Assembly: GCA_947480375.1 (NCBI GenBank)
Contig: CANKCX010000028.1
Location: 1 to 7,535 of the forward strand
Source of the DNA: Actinomycetota bacterium
Lineage (GTDB): Bacteria; Actinomycetota; Actinomycetes; Nanopelagicales; Nanopelagicaceae
Reading direction: 5' to 3'
Length of the DNA stretch: 7,535 bases
Shown: piece by piece, positions 6,790 to 7,535 of the stretch
How the letters are laid out: every line of letters begins with the position of its first letter
How positions within the stretch are numbered: position 1 is the first letter of the stretch
Notes under the pieces: model-generated
What the model was told of the DNA's origin: nothing
Databases searched by the model: none
Seen by the model: the letters and a program-made list of their open reading frames with translations, nothing else
Position numbers and translations under genes: made by a program

Positions 6790-7535
6790 ATGAATAAGAA
6801 CTCAAAGCGCGTTCTTGCTGTAGTTGCTGCATCTGCTCTTGCATTTGGAACAGTTGTAACATCACAAGCAAACGCAGCCGTTAAGGAAGTAACAATCATG
6901 TTCCAAGGTCCACTAACTGGTGGAGATGCACAACTTGGACAAGATCAACTTCCAGGCGCAATTTTTGCAATTGCTGAATACAACGCAACAAACCCAAAGG
7001 TGAAGATCAAGCTTGAAAAGGCTGACTCACAATGCGACGGTACAGTTGCTGCGAACATCGCACCAGGTGTTGCTGCTAATAAGAAGGTAATCGGCGTTAT
7101 CGGAACATCATGTTCTGGTGAAGCTCGTAACTCATTCCCTTCATACATTGCTGCAGGCCTAACAATGGTTTCACCATCAGCAACAGCTGTTGGTCTAACA
7201 GATCCAAAGGCTTCAGACCGTGGATACCCAATCTTCCACCGCGTCCTTGCAAACGATAAGTTCCAAGCTCCAGCACTAGTAAAGGTTGGCGCTAAGGGTG
7301 TTTCTTCACCTAAGTTCTACATCGTTGATGACCAGACAACTTACGGCGCAGGACTTGCACAATATGCAAAGCCAGCTGCTAAGAAGGCCGGTTCAATCGT
7401 AGGTTCAGATTCTGTTGCTAAGGGAACAGCTGATTACACATCAGTTGCAACTAAGGTAAAGGCTTCTGGCGCAAACGTTGTTCTATACGCTGGTTACACA
7501 CAAGATGGTGCAAAGTTCGTTAAGGCACTACGCGA
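6790..7535 (+). CDS. livK: branched-chain amino-acid-type ABC transporter substrate-binding protein, 3'-partial
   Basis: Extracytoplasmic binding protein that would deliver amino acids to a Liv-type ABC importer. The first 248 codons are visible and the frame is open to the window end; family members are about 380-420 residues. A Sec signal peptide is clear: K3, K6, R7, a hydrophobic stretch V8 to V23, and an ANA-A cleavage site after A29. There is no lipobox cysteine, so it would be released rather than lipid-anchored. The periplasmic-binding fold starts at about 33 (VTIMFQGPLTGG). C82 and C108 could form the disulfide typical of LivK/LivJ. The GTSCSGEA and MVSPSATA segments (about 105-135) and FHRVLANDKFQAP are family features. 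All 22 visible lysines use AAG, unlike the preceding gene, which suggests high expression. The exact ligand is uncertain: branched-chain amino acids are most likely, but related proteins bind other amino acids, amides or urea. Permease and ATPase genes would be expected downstream. Confidence 0.9.
   Translation, partial: MNKNSKRVLAVVAASALAFGTVVTSQANAAVKEVTIMFQGPLTGGDAQLGQDQLPGAIFAIAEYNATNPKVKIKLEKADSQCDGTVAANIAPGVAANKKVIGVIGTSCSGEARNSFPSYIAAGLTMVSPSATAVGLTDPKASDRGYPIFHRVLANDKFQAPALVKVGAKGVSSPKFYIVDDQTTYGAGLAQYAKPAAKKAGSIVGSDSVAKGTADYTSVATKVKASGANVVLYAGYTQDGAKFVKALR

Noticed and set aside
6641..6871. 76-residue minus-strand open frame rich in Gln, Met and Leu
   Set aside because: It is the complement of the livK signal-peptide region plus the regulatory gap; its composition is explained by the alanine/valine-rich signal peptide codons read backwards.

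Overview
The window looks like chromosomal core sequence from a low-to-moderate GC actinobacterium. Base composition looks like roughly mid-40s percent GC by eye, not computed. The gene set points to Actinobacteria: NADPH-dependent GltB/GltD, an L-Q-G-P-K type pyruvate kinase, a PdtaR-like response regulator with an RNA-binding ANTAR domain, and a LivK-type amino-acid binding protein. A similar neighbourhood is, from memory, known in Streptomyces. AT-leaning composition with actinobacterial proteins would suit a streamlined freshwater lineage such as the acI/Nanopelagicales group, but that placement is inference.

Layout, all on the + strand. Positions 1-2937 hold the 3' two thirds of gltB, cut by the window start. 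gltD (2930-4387) overlaps it by 8 bases. After 59 bases comes pyk (4447-5889). After 29 bases comes a 73-nt tRNA with anticodon CAA (5919-5991). One base later, at 5993, begins a GTG-started ANTAR response regulator (to 6580). A 209-base regulatory gap (6581-6789) follows. The window ends inside a secreted branched-chain amino-acid-type binding protein gene (6790 to beyond 7535).

Functionally, GltB and GltD make glutamate from glutamine and 2-oxoglutarate, Pyk makes pyruvate, and LivK would capture external amino acids. The response regulator between them is a plausible RNA-level controller. The window therefore joins nitrogen assimilation, central carbon flux and amino-acid uptake.

The two places most worth a second look are not protein domains. 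One is the tRNA/regulator junction: the tRNA ends one base before the regulator's start codon, so tRNA 3' processing could itself create a near-leaderless mRNA, and the only Shine-Dalgarno-like bases lie inside the tRNA acceptor stem. The other is the livK upstream region, with four TTCAC units in 39 bases (two within perfect 9-bp repeats spaced 11 bp), candidate promoters, a dyad and a GAAA-tetraloop hairpin just before the ribosome binding site. No mobile element, CRISPR array or clearly foreign gene was seen.
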